DNA from: Manduca sexta | Lineage: Eukaryota > Arthropoda > Insecta > Lepidoptera > Sphingidae | Reading direction: 5' to 3' | Length of the DNA: 64,000 nt | NCBI RefSeq assembly: GCF_014839805.1 | Contig: NC_051140.1 | Coordinates: forward strand, 8,763,826-8,827,825 | Shown: piece after piece, positions 21,361 through 32,630 of the stretch | How positions within the stretch are numbered: the stretch's first letter is position 1 | How the letters are laid out: each line of letters opens with the position of its first letter | Position numbers and translations under genes: made by a program | Notes under the pieces: generated by a model | Told to the model about the DNA's origin: nothing | The model's database searches: none | What the model saw: only the letters and a program-made list of their open reading frames with translations

Positions 21361-22689
21361 TTTGTTTTATAAACTCTTTAAAAAAATGGTTTTAAACCGT
21401 TCTATTTTACCGTCGTTCACTATTAAGAGTGTAAACACAATCGCTTTAAATTGTCTTAAAGCAATTGCGTAGTTATCGCCGTATCAATGATAAGGCGCCC
21501 CAGAGCTTAACTCATTCTTACGTTGATCTTGACCGAACCCCCAAATGTCCGCAATGCATTAGGAATCGCCAACAAATTTTGATATAGGGCCCTTCTGTGA
21601 CAAAATACGCCACTGGATTTACAGAAAAGTCTACACAAGAAGGACCTGTCACAAATGCTTAGTTCCTTAACCTTCCAATCTTTCCTTGAAGATATAAAAT
21701 AAGCCTTATAGGAAGCAGATAAAGCATCAAAGCGTATATGATAACTCCCAAACATTTTACGATGTATTCGATACAAACCCCAACATTATGTTACTGATCA
21801 ACATCATATTTGAGGCTTACTTTACGACTAAGATAGCTGATCTTCCGATTCGTTTACCCGAAGCGTATTTTTATAAAATTTAAACAATATTTACACATTA
21901 TTTTTATTAAAATAAATCTTGTTGTGTAAACGAGACAAAGTCTATGAATATTTTCGACATTGCGAATACCATCGTTACTTGAGACAGATAACTACATAAG
22001 TTTTGTACAAAAATATAAAGTATCATAATATTGGTATATCTTATGCGTAACATGATAAATGAAATTTATAATATCTTGTTTATCTCAAAGTACACAGATT
22101 TTATAATCATTGAAGTTGGTTATTAAATTAGGTTAACAAGAACTCGAGATAATAAATGATACTAAATATCAAATTGCCTAAATTCGGAGATTTAAATAAT
22201 GTTAGAAATTGATAAATTTATAACTGATTTCATCCCTTTATTTAATGTTCTTTGTCCCTCAAATTAATAAAGATAAACAAACACTAAACATATTTCTGCA
22301 CGTTTTCAGGTCAATAACTTACATTCCATCGATACCGCGGCAAACAAAAGCGTTATTGTGTTAGACAGGAAGGAATAAAGCATTTATTTCATTTTCCAGT
22401 ACAAACCAAACTAATTGCTGATACCACGGACCTTTTTTATAAGGAAATAAACATTACCTTCTGTTCCCAAGAGAAAAGACACGATAAATAATATATTGAA
22501 AGATTTATTTTCATGATGCTTTAGTGCTTTGCTGAAGCAGTGAATAAAATGGAATGGTAAAAGACATCGTATATTTTTACACAACTAAATTTCAATTCCA
22601 TCTTCTATAGAGTTTCCTATTTATTAGTATTGCAGATTCCTTTCTAAAAATGTAGCAACTGTAAGCTCTTTTTTTTATTTTCTTACATA
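21361..22689. other. Unique noncoding DNA with one unassigned frame
   Basis: An 89-codon minus-strand frame at 21507-21776 starts at ATG and has several Cys, Arg and Lys residues (SGVFCHRRALYQ), but I cannot assign it to a family. Local GC is a little higher than around. It may be a worn transposon fragment. Confidence 0.35.
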
Positions 22690-22780
22690 TATACGTTAAC
22701 ACCCTTATCCCATAGGGGTAGGCAGAGACTATTGAGCGCCACACGCTATGATTGTGACACACCTCTTTCGTCTGCCCCAC
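22690..22780 (-). mobile_element. SINE family 2, 3' fragment
   Basis: On the minus strand, CTCTGCCTACCCCTATGGGA, then TAAGGGTG, is the 3' part of the family (compare CTCTACCTACCCCTTCGGGA at 23632). The body is poorly conserved. Confidence 0.5.
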
Positions 22781-23376
22781 ATTCATAGTTCTCATACATT
22801 TTCATCAATAGATGAAAAGTTGATGTCATCAATAGATGAAGACTGTTAAGGAATACCTTAACAGACGAAAGTACCCTTGTACTTCTGATCTGCTTTTATC
22901 GGAGAAGATCATTTATTTTATCAGTGTATGTTCTCTTCTAGTGCTCCCTTCCAGCCGTACGATCCACATTCACTTAATGAATTCTTTAATATCCTCATTC
23001 ACCAAAGCCACTTCAGTCACATTACAATGGAACTGGTGATATTCTCAATTCGTACGGTGTAGTGCGAATTGATTAACTGTGTCGTGTCCCTCGAGACTAG
23101 TGAAGATACACATAATAATATGTTTTTTTTTTACTTTGAGCGACGTCTCTTTAAAGATAGAAAGCCTAAATAAGCAGCAAATGTATCGCAACCAACGCAC
23201 TTGGTAAATGATATAAAAAGATCGGCAGGGGTCTCCAACACGTTATTTAAATTTTTATATTTGCCTGGAACGCTTTTGAGCGCAATCATAATTTCTGTCA
23301 TGTTCATATTATGTCAATCTCAATAACGTGACATAAACTAACGTAAATTGTAGTCGAAAAAAGTAAGAAACAAATA
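22781..23376. other. Unique noncoding DNA with a small repeat and hairpin cluster
   Basis: CATCAATAGATGAA is repeated directly at 22803-22816 and 22827-22840. It is followed at once by a perfect 9-bp hairpin, CTGTTAAGG/CCTTAACAG with AATA loop (22843-22864). The rest is unremarkable; the 67-codon frame at 22836-23039 runs through the hairpin and is chance. Confidence 0.5.
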
Positions 23377-23602
23377 TAAGGTCAGGAGCACTATTCCTTT
23401 TAGGGAGGCATATCCATCTTTTTAAAATTACGGACATTCTAATCGAAAGACAGCTTTATAGGCATATAGGTAAAATAGTCAAAAAAATCTCATATGTATA
23501 TCTTTTTTATCTATATGGCTATTAATGTTATCCTTTGATTAGAATGCCCGTAATTGCATAAATATAGATTCGCTCCCGTAGAGCGAATGAGCCCTGACCT
23601 TA
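23377..23602. mobile_element. TA-flanked foldback MITE, copy 1 (226 bp)
   Basis: Ends are TAAGGTCAGG and CCTGACCTTA. The inner arms, with ATTACGGACATTCTAATCGA on the left and GATTAGAATGCCCGTAATTG on the right, pair imperfectly along most of the element. A second copy is at 46091-46301. If the outer TA is the target duplication, the terminal repeat begins AGGTCAG, in line with a Tc1/mariner-type MITE. No coding capacity. Confidence 0.75.
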
Positions 23603-23631
23603 ACAACATCAAAGAGGAATTTTCAGCCAAT

Positions 23632-24000
23632 ACCCACACGTCTTTTATCCCGAAGGGGTAGGTAGAGGTGCCAATAGTGCACCCACATTCCCTCGAGTGT
23701 ATTCTGTCTCATAATGTGATAGGGAGCAAGCCTATCGTCATATCGAGCACGAACCCCAAACTCGGGACTGTTACTGATACCCGGTAGGCACCAGCTTGGC
23801 TTTACCTATGGCATTGCTTTAGTCCAAGAGCGACGGATCCTGTTTACCATCAGGTGGCCTGCTTGCTCTACTACTAAGCCAACAAAAAAATACTGAGTTA
23901 AAAAATTCCACGACACTGCCCGACCAGGAGATCAGAACCAAAACCTCAGCAATGCAATCTTACCGTAATACACCTATCGCAACAAAGCAGCCAACACAGC
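23632..24000 (-). mobile_element. SINE family 2, split by a small retroposon
   Basis: On the minus strand the head is GCGATAGGTGTATTACGG, then TTTTGGTTCTGATCTCCTGG (worn B box) and TCGGGCAGTG. The 3' end is CTCTACCTACCCCTTCGGGA. The body is interrupted at 23778-23890 by a separate insertion. Confidence 0.7.
23778..23890 (+). mobile_element. Short retroposon 3' end nested in a SINE
   Basis: TACTGA at 23772-23777 is repeated at 23891-23896, flanking the insert, which ends in AACAAAAAAA. The block TTTACCATCAGGTGGCCTGC near its end resembles the CTTACCATCAGGTTCAATGG end of family E (43331). The direct repeat is short (6 bp), so support is moderate. Confidence 0.6.
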
Positions 24001-24836
24001 AAAAAAATAATTTTCAATCTACTGTCTTACCATAACCGTTACATACTCGTCCCAGTCTAATACCGACGCAATTGCCTCAGAGCCATTAACGTCGTATTAT
24101 TGCACATTTAGCTTGTCCCATATATCTTGCCCTAAGTCCGTAGCCTATGCAAAAAGTCAAGGACGATCTGTAAGGGGAAAATTAGAATTTATTCCCTCTA
24201 ACCAAGGACTTGGTGCCAATTGAACACAAATGCAGGGTCAATAGCGATAGAAGGACGCAATCGGGTAGAAAAGTGGCTCGATAATGACGCGGGTAATCGT
24301 GACCCACTGCTGGAGACGGGATGGCATTGTGAGTGCATAATACAGTGTAGCAATGTTTGTTGTTGCTAGTTTCGTAGATGTTCTCTTAATGCATTATTCT
24401 ATGATTTTATTAAAAAAAATGTCCTTTAATTAGTAATAGTCATTTTTCAAAAACATAATATAGTCAATGAATGACGTTGGCCTTTTAAAAGTTATTATAA
24501 CATAGATAATACTTCTGCAAAACTTTCCTAGTTGCTCCATTTGTATTTGTCGTAAGTCTTGAAAAATCGACATAACGTAACTTAAGTGAAGTATCGCGTC
24601 CTACATTAGAAGATTAATATGATAATGTTCAACAAATTTGAATCAAACTAGTACGATAAGCATCTTAAACAACTAAGGTGGATTAGTTAGTAAGTAGTCC
24701 CTTCATCATAAGAATTACGACTATTCCCGCTTGGTGTCGGTATTAGGTTGATTCTAAACTCTTTTTTTCCATCTCCATCGTTTCCGTCTCGCCTCATTCA
24801 CTTTTCCTTAAATAAGTGTCAAACACCAGTATGTCT
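24001..24836. other. Unique AT-rich noncoding DNA
   Basis: No repeat family or gene is recognised. Confidence 0.5.
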
Positions 24837-24880
24837 GAGAAATAATTAAAATTGGTAAAAACCAATCTTAATTATTTCTC
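24837..24880. repeat. 20-bp inverted repeat with AAAA loop
   Basis: GAGAAATAATTAAAATTGGT (24837-24856) pairs with ACCAATCTTAATTATTTCTC (24861-24880) with a single mismatch. No terminal motif of a known transposon is present. Confidence 0.85.
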
Positions 24881-25925
24881 GTCTTTTTCTTTACGACACT
24901 ATTAAGGTTTAGCGTGGCGGATGGCCCCTTAAATACATTAATGTAACACAATTACTTATTCCCTTCATTGTTCCTAAAAATCTTCCAGTGTCAGAACAGA
25001 GTAATTTATTTATCCTGAACGCCCTAACGCAGTAAACTTATTGCGGCGTCCTCGAAAGTTAGTAGTGAAGACTTCGAACTAATCTTGGGTGCTCCAGAGA
25101 ATATACAATTCTGAACATTACTAAGTATTAATTATACTCTCAAAGTGGATCATTAAACTCCGAATGGAATTTGCATTATTGCATATTAAACTAAACAATA
25201 TATGGTTTTATTACTTTCCCTGATATTAAAGTTTCGACCGTAACAGGTAATATGAAGGTCTAAAACAGTCTGCAGGCAGACTAAAAACGATGCAAACTAG
25301 TGGGAGGGTCTCACGCTAAAGACAAGAGAGGTACACATTGTGGTAGAGCTTTGCTATTGTCAGATTTGTATACAGCATAAATAAGATGACTCGAGCAGCA
25401 CTGCATTCAATACGGTAAGGTTTCAGAAATTAAAAATAATAGTGACCTTTTATATTAATCTCTAATCCTTTTCTTTAACATCAAGAATTCCTCTGGTAAT
25501 GATCATTTAGCAGTAGGCATCGTCGACATTTTGTCGTAAAGAAACTAATAGTGTAAATGTTTTATCCCTTGTGAATTGGACGAACTTAGCTGCATATCGC
25601 AGATAAATATAATGCTTCATTTAAATTTATTAACTATTCGAATAAAAGAGATATTTACGCTTACTGAATCTTTGTAAAGAAATTTTTTATACACGTGAAA
25701 GCAAAATAAAAAACTATTTCTTTCTGACGTCCATCCAACATCTCACAATAACAAAGGTTATTTATTAAACTTTTTTATCAAAATAATCGTTCATGTGATT
25801 TAAATTCTATTTTTTGTTAATTCAATTACAATACAATGTAATAAAATTATAACAGGCCAATGTGCTGTACATTATAGATATTAAAAAAAATTCAAAGAGG
25901 GCTATTTATTTATGTAACGGAAACC
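24881..25925. other. Unique AT-rich noncoding DNA
   Basis: No repeat family or gene is recognised. Confidence 0.5.
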
Positions 25926-26132
25926 AAATCAACAGCTCCTACAGTTTTGTCTATCTGTATGTTTGTACAAGTCACACGCAAATAATACCGCACGGAATTT
26001 AATGCAGATTTAACTGAAGTATTGCTAAAGGTCAAACTTAAAATACAGGTTCAATTTTACGTGGAAAAATAAAAAGTGGTACTTTAATACCAAATTCTTT
26101 TTCACTTGGAAGGAAACGCGAGCAAAATCTAG
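25926..26132 (+). mobile_element. Degenerate Helitron
   Basis: A TTTTGTCTATCTGTATGTTTG stretch near the start and ACGCGAGCAAAATCTAG (CTAG at 26129-26132) at the end follow the Helitron pattern. The hairpin is broken and the middle is diverged. An old copy; the 5' edge is approximate. Confidence 0.5.
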
Positions 26133-26784
26133 TTTTAAAATTAAAATTAAAATTTATAGAAAATTCATATAGCAATTTAATTGAACATGAAACTAGTTAC
26201 ATCCCCAAATACTTAAAAAAAACTAGTCTTTAATTAAAGTCAAGCTTAAAAAAATTTCACTACTCTTTCACATTTCGTCGAGACGTGACTGAAATTCTAC
26301 TTGCAACTCGTTATATCCGGATTCGGATCCTTGTTCGTTTTGTCGGATCTTTGACATCGAAATGGCCAGCTCACATGCCTGCTACAGCATTTATTCTCTT
26401 TAGATCTTTCCTGTATATGACATCTTAATCACACTTTGGAAGACAAATGTCATTTTTATCAAATACTCGTGTTTTGCATTAGTGATGTATTCATTGGACA
26501 TAACGGTACCTCAAAACGTAAATTTTTCGAGATATTGAATATTGAAGATATGGAAATTTAAAATGTCCATTTTATAGCTTATTTAATAATACTGTTACGT
26601 CGGTCCCGATTTTAAGTGAGATAATAGTAGTAGGAAAAATCTATGAACTATATACCTGACAATGGCGAAGAGCGAATTTTTCCGTAAGAGAACCCAACAC
26701 AACTTATAAGTATGAATCATGTGCATAAATGCGGTATGGAATTAGTTTTACTGATTTTACATTAACTACGAAAGGGAAAAAAAA
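26133..26784. other. Unique AT-rich noncoding DNA
   Basis: No repeat family or gene is recognised. Confidence 0.5.
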
Positions 26785-27117
26785 CTGGCGTTAGCCTAGT
26801 TGGGTGTGGAACGGACTGCCGAGACGAATGTCCGCAGGTTCAAGTCCCAAGGGCACACACCTCTGACTTTTCTAAAAATCATGTGTGTATTCTTTGTGAA
26901 TTTATCGTTCGCTTTAACGGTGAAAGAAAACATCGTGAGGAAACCTGCACATCTGAGAATTCTCTATAGGAATTTCGAAGGTGTGTGAAGTTTACCAATC
27001 CGCACTAGGCCAGCGTGGTGGACTAAGGCCTAATCCCTCTCAGTAGTAGATGAGGCCCGTGCTCAACAGTGGGCAAGTAAAGTATATAATACAGGGCTGA
27101 TATTATTATATTTATTA
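26785..27117 (+). mobile_element. SINE family 1 (Metulj-like), full length
   Basis: The head TGGCGTTAGCCTAGTTGGGT contains the A box and CGCAGGTTCAAGTCCCAAGG the B box. Then come AACATCGTGAGGAAACCTGC, CCGCACTAGGCCAGCGTGG, CTCTCAGTAGTAGATGAGGC and an ACAGGGCTGATATTATTATA tail. A Helitron (27118) sits in the ATT tail. The 62-codon frame at 26800-26988 is SINE sequence, not a gene. Transcription would be by RNA polymerase III from the internal boxes. Confidence 0.9.
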
Positions 27118-27991
27118 CTAGCTTCCGCCCGCAGCTTCGCCCGCGTGGATTTCGGACTTCAAAAATGGAGCCGGTCGCGAACGTTTGAAAATGTTCGTTT
27201 TACGAAGCTACTCGCTACGTGATTCGCTAGCCTCTAGGTGCCAAGTAAGCCGCCTGCCTGTGCGTTCGCGACCTTATATATATACAAAATAATCCTTATA
27301 GCATGATTCAGTATTCACGCGTGATGGCTTATTATTAGCGTATTTCATGTATAACATTGGTGTTTCTATACCGATTTCTATGATTATTTTTTATGGAATA
27401 TTTTTTATAATAATATTAACTTTTTTAATTAGGGATGACTGAGAGTGTTATAAACGTAAGAGTAGACAAATATAATGAGAAAGCTTCGAACTGCTAAGCT
27501 ATCGGGAGTTACACATGTTATTGTTAGTCACCCATAAAAGATAGACATATGCTGTCGTGGGATATTTTTTACATAATTTTAAGAAGAACATTTCCGTCAT
27601 ACATGATTTCTGTGTAGCTTTAACCATTAAGGCTGCACACGCGACGGAAGCTTAAAAAATTCAGTAACTTCTCCCGTTTTCCCAACATTTCCCTTCACTG
27701 CTCTGCTCCTATTAATTGTAGCGTGATGAAAAGTATACTATAACCAGTACAGGAGTATGACAAATAATTGTACCAAGTTTCGTTAAAATCCGTCGAGTAG
27801 TTTTTGTTTCTATAACGGCTATACAGACAGACAGACAGACAAAAATTTTACTAATTGCATTTTTGGCATCAGTATCGATCCCTAATCACCCCCTGATAGT
27901 TATTTTGGAAATATATTTCATGTACAGAATTGACCTCTCTACAGATTTATTATAAGTATATATAGAAGAAGAAGATTATTATAAGTATAGA
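27118..27991 (-). mobile_element. Helitron copy A, 874 bp
   Basis: On the minus strand the 5' end is TCTATACTTATAATAATCT, with a second, inner start-like stretch about 30 bp on that continues AATAAATCTGTAGAGAGGTC. The 3' end is CACGCGGGCGAAGCTGCGGG, CGGAAGCTAG (CTAG at 27118-27121), bordered by A and T targets. Interior marks are a GTCT microsatellite, ATGTATGACGGAAATGTTCT and CGTAAAACGAACATTTTC. It has no transposase. Its near twin is at 32631-33465. The 5' edge carries an apparent small tandem duplication of the start. Confidence 0.85.
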
Positions 27992-28779
27992 TAGAAGATT
28001 ATTACAAATGAGAAGCCGGCAAGAATCGGATTATATACCCTTCGCCATTGATACTTAATGCCTTAAATTTATTTTAATAAACAGACCAACTCGTAAAGTG
28101 TGTCCTATCAGGTAATTTTTGTTTTACTAAATCTAAAAGGTCAAGTAGTTCAAAACAAAGTTTGAGCGAAAAGAATACCATCCAACTTTTATGAAGGTTA
28201 TTTTTATGATAATATTTCAGATTCTTATATCTAGCTGATATATCACTAGTGGGTTAAATAAAATATTTATTTCAGCATTGAAACTTTGGATACGCATATA
28301 ATATATAAGTTATACAGTATACATCCTTTTTGCAACATAAACATATAATACACGCGTGTATTTATATAGGTAATACCATCTACGAAGACACGCCCCAGTA
28401 TTTACCCTAATCACTTATACCGTAACGAACAATTGAAATCCATCCTCACATGTATAAGATTATATTGCGTTTCAATTCACATAACATATTTTAAAGTTAC
28501 AAACAATATCTCTCGTAATAATATAGTCAAGTTATGTGCTTAAAATTACTCCACCGTCTAACTTCGAATTTGGTACAGAATCATCCATGTGCATTCACAT
28601 TTTGATTATAATGCTTAACTTCTACAACTAAGGTAGAAAGTCGGTAATAACTTCTAAGAAGTGTTTTGTCCTCCGGACAAACTCCTTCCCCTGAATATAA
28701 ACGTGATATCCAGTATAAAATTAACAAAATGGATATAACTTACCATGAAAACGGTATGCGAAACTTATAAATAAGTATT
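27992..28779. other. Unique AT-rich noncoding DNA
   Basis: Apart from ATT-rich remains beside the Helitron, no repeat family or gene is recognised. Confidence 0.5.
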
Positions 28780-29115
28780 ATACAGGGTCATTTCGACATC
28801 GCGTTAATAAATGAAACCACATATTCGCCCTCATCTCTGTAAAATTTGTGCCAAAAATTATCCATGAATAACGAATATTTTCATGAAACATACAAGTTTT
28901 ATTTTTGTGTTTTTTGATCATCTTTTAGTTTAGGAGTATGGCGTGTTCGTGAGTGTATTTCTGACTGAAATTGTGATGTCGTCGCTGCGAGGAATTCTTT
29001 TCTACATGTTGTAGTGACATTAGGGCATGTAAAATTAAAATTGCATTTTGTTAATATATATTTAATAAGAAACCTACACTTTTTTACTTTACATCTATGG
29101 TTCGAGTACTCAATA
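28780..29115 (+). repeat. Dispersed repeat family C, copy 2 (longer)
   Basis: ACAGGGTCATTTCGACATCG, AATAAATGAAACCACATATT, a TTGTGCCAAAAATTATCCATG block, TGACTGAAATTGTGATGTCG, CATTAGGGCATGTAAAATTA and a CTATGGTTCGAGTAC end. The last half matches 11540-11775. The 81-codon minus-strand frame at 28899-29144 lies within it and is not called. Family class unknown. Confidence 0.6.
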
Positions 29116-30404
29116 TAATGTGTGTGATAAATATGTGGATACATCTATATGTACGTATCATAGAAGCACAATGGCAATAATAACCTTTATAAATTATAGT
29201 ATCTTAAAAACAGACTGAACAATTACTAAAATTGTAGCTCCCCGTGCTGTGGTATGACTTATGTATATCTAGAACTATACATATTTCGATCCGGTGCACC
29301 TATAAAAAATAAAAATTTATGTTTATTTATAAATGATAATATCAGCGCGATAATCTAGCCCCAACACTCTGTTTTCGGCACAGACATACTGTAACATCAC
29401 ACAGATTAATAAATACTCTTATATATCAAATATAGGCTTAATATTATAACTTAAATGCGATGGTTTATAAAAAACTTTGATGTTCATTATATGTAAATTT
29501 TTGTCAAAACCTGGAATAACTGGGCCTTTTATCTGGGCAAAAATATACAGAGGCACTTGTATGCGAGGAATTAACAATTAGGTAGACCGAGCTACGATTA
29601 TATGTTAATTATACTTTAAATTCTCGAATATAATAAGTTTATATTTTTATAAATTTAAATACTAAAATTCCAGTTCAGATTTTCAGGTAAGCATGCTCTT
29701 TTTCTCTTAAAAAATGGCTCCACCGTTTTATCGGTGATTTTGCCAATTTCTGAATGATGTTAAGATATTCATATAACTTTATTAAAATAAATAACTTTAG
29801 ATCCGAGGTGGACTAAATAATCGACAGCAACAAAGAACATAGCCAAGAAAAAATCACGAAATAACTATATAGGTGATATTTTTTAGTTAACCAAAGAGCA
29901 AAGGAACACAAAAACGAGGAATAGCAGAGAACACAAGGAGATACAATAAAAAGGTAAGCATATTATACGTTTGAAGACTAACACCTACAATAAACATTAG
30001 TCCATTGTACAATCCACTGATGACTATCGATCTATAGATATAATTCTGAACATTCTGAAATTTCCCACATTATAGCTTTCGCTATAGAAATAGTAGATAA
30101 CGATAATCCCACAACACAAAAAGCGTTATTCAAACAGAAAAATATCATACACGAGTACTGAAACGCAAATAAAATATCGAATCAAACACGGTGGCTAAAC
30201 AATAACTGAAACTAAAGGACGAATTGTTTGTAGAGTTCGTTATACCGTCCAATAGGCCGTGAAACGAGCTAGGAACTTGTGCAGCCGTGTGTGTGCTCGG
30301 TGGAAATGTCACCCGAGTTTGTTTTAGAGATAGAATGCGACGCGTGCTCTTTGTATGGAAACAATATCGCATAATCCAATAGATTAGCGTTAAAACTACG
30401 GTCA
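29116..30404. other. Unique AT-rich noncoding DNA
   Basis: No repeat family or gene is recognised. Overlapping minus-strand frames near 30145-30502 run partly into the next repeat. Confidence 0.5.
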
Positions 30405-30715
30405 AAGTTTTTTTTTATTGCTTTGAATGACGAGACGAGCTTGCGGTTCGCTGATGGTAAGCGATAAAACCGCCCATAAACTGTAGGAACACCGTCCAAC
30501 ACCTTGAATTACTAAGTGTTGTTTGGTATTCCACTGCGCTCTCCATTCTGAGACGTGAGATGTTAAGTCTCATTATGTCCAGTAGTTACACTAGCTACAG
30601 TGTCCTCCGAACCGGAACACAACAGTGACTACACACTGCTGCTTGGCGACAGAAATAGACATTGCGGTGGTACCTACCCAGGCGGACTCTCACATATGAG
30701 AGACCTACCACCAGT
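30405..30715 (-). mobile_element. Retroposon family G, copy 1
   Basis: On the minus strand it begins GGTGGTAGGTCTCTCATATG, TGAGAGTCCGCCTGGGTAGG, continues through CAATGTCTATTTCTGTCGCC, TCCAACACCTTGAATTAC (reverse sense) and a GCTTACCATCAGCGAACCGC block, and ends CATTCAAAGCAATAAAAAAA. The A-rich 3' end marks it as a retroposon. It has no tRNA-like head. Frames inside it are repeat-derived. Confidence 0.75.
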
Positions 30716-31009
30716 AAAAAAGAGAAGATTAATTATTATTAATAAGATTACAATGTGGAGTGAAACATGTTTACTATTTCCTGGTGGGTATGGGGATGGA
30801 GTTTGTTATGAAATCTGATATGTTGGGTTCGATTTCTATGTTGGCCAATAAAGTAATATGTGAGTTTTTCGATTCAAAAAGACTTGAAAATTGTCCGGGA
30901 CTAGAATTTCCTTTTAAGGCAATGGATCTAGGCAAGGTTGGTCCATTCATGTCTTTTGATTGTGAATAAACTAGGAAAGGAAGCTCAACCGTATGGGATA
31001 GTAATTCCT

Positions 31010-31100
31010 TGAAATAAAACTATTTTACGAATTTAATCGCGGTTCTCTACACTATAATTTTCTTCTGACGTTTCGAAAACTTTGCAACCTTCATCTCAAA
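31010..31100 (+). repeat. Dispersed repeat family D, copy 3
   Basis: TGAAATAAAACTATTTTACG, a TTTAATCGCGGTTC block and TTTTCTTCTGACGTTTCGAA, then AACTTTGCAACCTTCATC. The last part corresponds to the hairpin region of copy 4 but is diverged. Confidence 0.6.
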
Positions 31101-31120
31101 ATTGGTGAAACTTATATATA

Positions 31121-31187
31121 CCGTGTAATAATAATAATAATATCAGCGCTGTATTATATACTGCCCCATTGCTGGGCACGGGCCTTT
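31121..31187 (-). mobile_element. SINE family 1, 3' end only
   Basis: ATT-type tail, then on the minus strand AAAAGGCCCGTGCCCAGCAA, TGGGGCAGTATATAATACAG, CGCTGATATTATTATTATTA. Only about 65 bp of the 3' end is kept. Confidence 0.75.
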
Positions 31188-31616
31188 TAGATTAATGCAG
31201 AATTTCTAAATTCATATAGAAGTTGTTAACTACATAGTATACGTATTAACTTAGCTCATGTTTACGCAGAGTGTCCATGACTGGAAGAAGGTAAGCGCCC
31301 TATACTGATAATGGCCATATAATGAGTAAAGTTGAACGCACTGCCAAGACACTGACTGGATCCATTAAAAAGTTCACACGCTCCGATCCAAAGATAATAC
31401 GAACCTTTTTAATTCAGTTCGGAATTCTTTCGGTTCTTTGAGTCCTTTTATATTTACGTCGGTCTTAATGGTCAAAAAAAATGTATGGAAACTTTATTAT
31501 CACTTACCAGCCCTTCTTGTAGTGTGAATCATGATGCAAATTTATTTTAATTTAACTAATACAAGTTTTCGAGGTTACAACCTTACCTTGTATTTTCTAT
31601 TACGTTTATTGCATTA
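31188..31616. other. Unique AT-rich noncoding DNA
   Basis: No repeat family or gene is recognised. Confidence 0.5.
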
Positions 31617-32091
31617 CTAGATTTTTCTCGCGGCTTCACTCGTGTGAAAGATTTTTCCGGGATAAAAATCCCGCTATATATTTTCCAAGCATAGAATGTA
31701 ACCTATGTCCTTCCCAGTGTTGAACTATTTACATAAAATAATTCATCGTAATTTTTGAGTTTACCGTGTTCAGATAAGCAGATAGATGCGGCAGGGGACT
31801 TTGTTTTATAACATATGTTTTAGAACTTTTTAAGAGGAACATTTCCGTCATACATGGTTGTTGCGTAACTTTAATCATTTACGCAGCGCACACAACGGAA
31901 GCTTCCAGTTCTTGCAACATTTTTCATTCATGCTCCGCTCCTGCTAGACATAGCTTGATTTATACAGCCTATAGCCGTCTTCAAAAAATGATCTATCTAA
32001 CATTCAAATATTTTTTCAGTTCGCATTAGTAGTACCTGAGAGTAGCACGTTCAAACAAAGAAACAAACTTTTCAGCTTTAAATAATAACTT
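31617..32091 (-). mobile_element. Chimeric Helitron, opposite orientation
   Basis: CTAG lies at 31617-31620, then (minus strand, reading to the 3' end) CACGAGTGAAGCCGCGAGAA. The 3' module has GTCCCCTGCCGCATCTATCT and the 5' module GCTTCCGTTGTGTGCGCTGC, GGAGCGGAGCATGAATG and an AAAGCTGAAAAGTTTGTTTC start. The halves are the same as in 8533-9161, with a single copy of the internal unit. The 5' edge is approximate. Confidence 0.7.
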
Positions 32092-32630
32092 ATCAAATCT
32101 TGATTGGTGTTACTGACAACTTTGTTAATATTATAACAAACCAAAGATTTTTCAAAAAATCCTGTCTACATTAACTTCTATATAGAATACTCTTTGTGCC
32201 TACATAGGTTTAGCCAAAAACAATGGTATCCAAAATGCGCATAGCATTGTCAATAGAAATAAAAATATACGTACTGGTCGTAGGCTTTGGTTGACCGAGC
32301 TTTATTTCGAACACAAAGCAGCCACAAAATGACAAACACTGCCCGCAGCTTGTTTTTAGAGTTCTGTTCTACTGCAACTAAATTCGAATTGCATATGTCG
32401 GGCTTTGCATTTATTTTTAGAATATTTTTTTTTATCTTTAAATTGGAAAATGCATTTTCTCCGACGCCATAAATCATTTATTTCCTATTCACGCGTTGAT
32501 TTTTACTATGAAGATTTCTGATTTAAGAGGGTTCGGCAGTTTAAGTATTTATTTATATCTACCACAAATACTGTGTAGAAACTCGGTTTCAAAAAAATTG
32601 TAATGGGTGATTAAAAAATTGATTATCGAA
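32092..32630. other. Unique AT-rich noncoding DNA
   Basis: Overlapping opposite-strand frames at 32250-32477 are mutually exclusive and lack recognisable domains. No repeat family is recognised. Confidence 0.45.
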
